Source: Clostridiales bacterium (GTDB lineage Bacteria; Bacillota; Clostridia; Lachnospirales; Anaerotignaceae). Taken from it: 6,077 nucleotides of DNA. The stretch is taken from positions 1-6,077 of the forward strand of contig JAJQDF010000021.1 of assembly GCA_021202325.1 (NCBI GenBank), in the 5' to 3' direction. The notes under the pieces are model-generated. The model worked only from the letters and a program-made list of their open reading frames with translations. It was not told the origin of the DNA and made no database searches. How positions within the stretch are numbered: position 1 is the stretch's first letter; each line of letters starts with the position of its first letter. Positions 6,071-6,077 of the stretch are shown here, piece by piece. The position numbers and the translations under genes are program-made.

Positions 6071-6077
6071 ATTTAAT

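Overview
The window looks like chromosomal, housekeeping-type DNA from an anaerobic, low-to-mid GC Firmicute, probably of the class Clostridia. The grounds are strong Shine-Dalgarno sites (AAGGAG, GGAGG, AGGAGG), a TTG start, frequent ATA isoleucine codons, and a long class A penicillin-binding protein of the clostridial type with an extended cytoplasmic N-terminus. Genus and species cannot be named from this sequence. There is no sign of a mobile element, phage, CRISPR array, rRNA or tRNA.

Layout: positions 3-2765 on the + strand hold three tightly packed genes that look like one operon. The first is a membrane protein of the TVP38/TMEM64 (VTT, DedA-related) type whose 5' end lies off the left edge. 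It is followed 2 nt later by a MATE-family multidrug/solute efflux transporter, and 13 nt after that by a carbon-nitrogen hydrolase closely resembling Nit2/omega-amidase. A hairpin at 2775-2803 sits in the 48-nt gap before a converging gene and probably stops transcription from both sides. Positions 2814-5990 on the - strand hold one large gene for a bifunctional PBP1A-type peptidoglycan synthase. Its extended -10 promoter is at 6016-6044, close to the right edge.

How the genes work together: the PBP polymerises and cross-links peptidoglycan at the outer face of the membrane. The omega-amidase-like enzyme is a cytoplasmic metabolite-repair or nitrogen-salvage enzyme, and the two membrane proteins are transport-type proteins. 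No shared pathway links the three operon genes obviously. The most unusual feature is the roughly 195-residue cytoplasmic N-terminus of the PBP, which carries three tandem copies of a 26-residue aromatic/acidic motif separated by Ser/His/Ala-rich linkers, ahead of a lysine cluster and the single membrane anchor. I found no convincing evidence of an entirely new multi-gene system.
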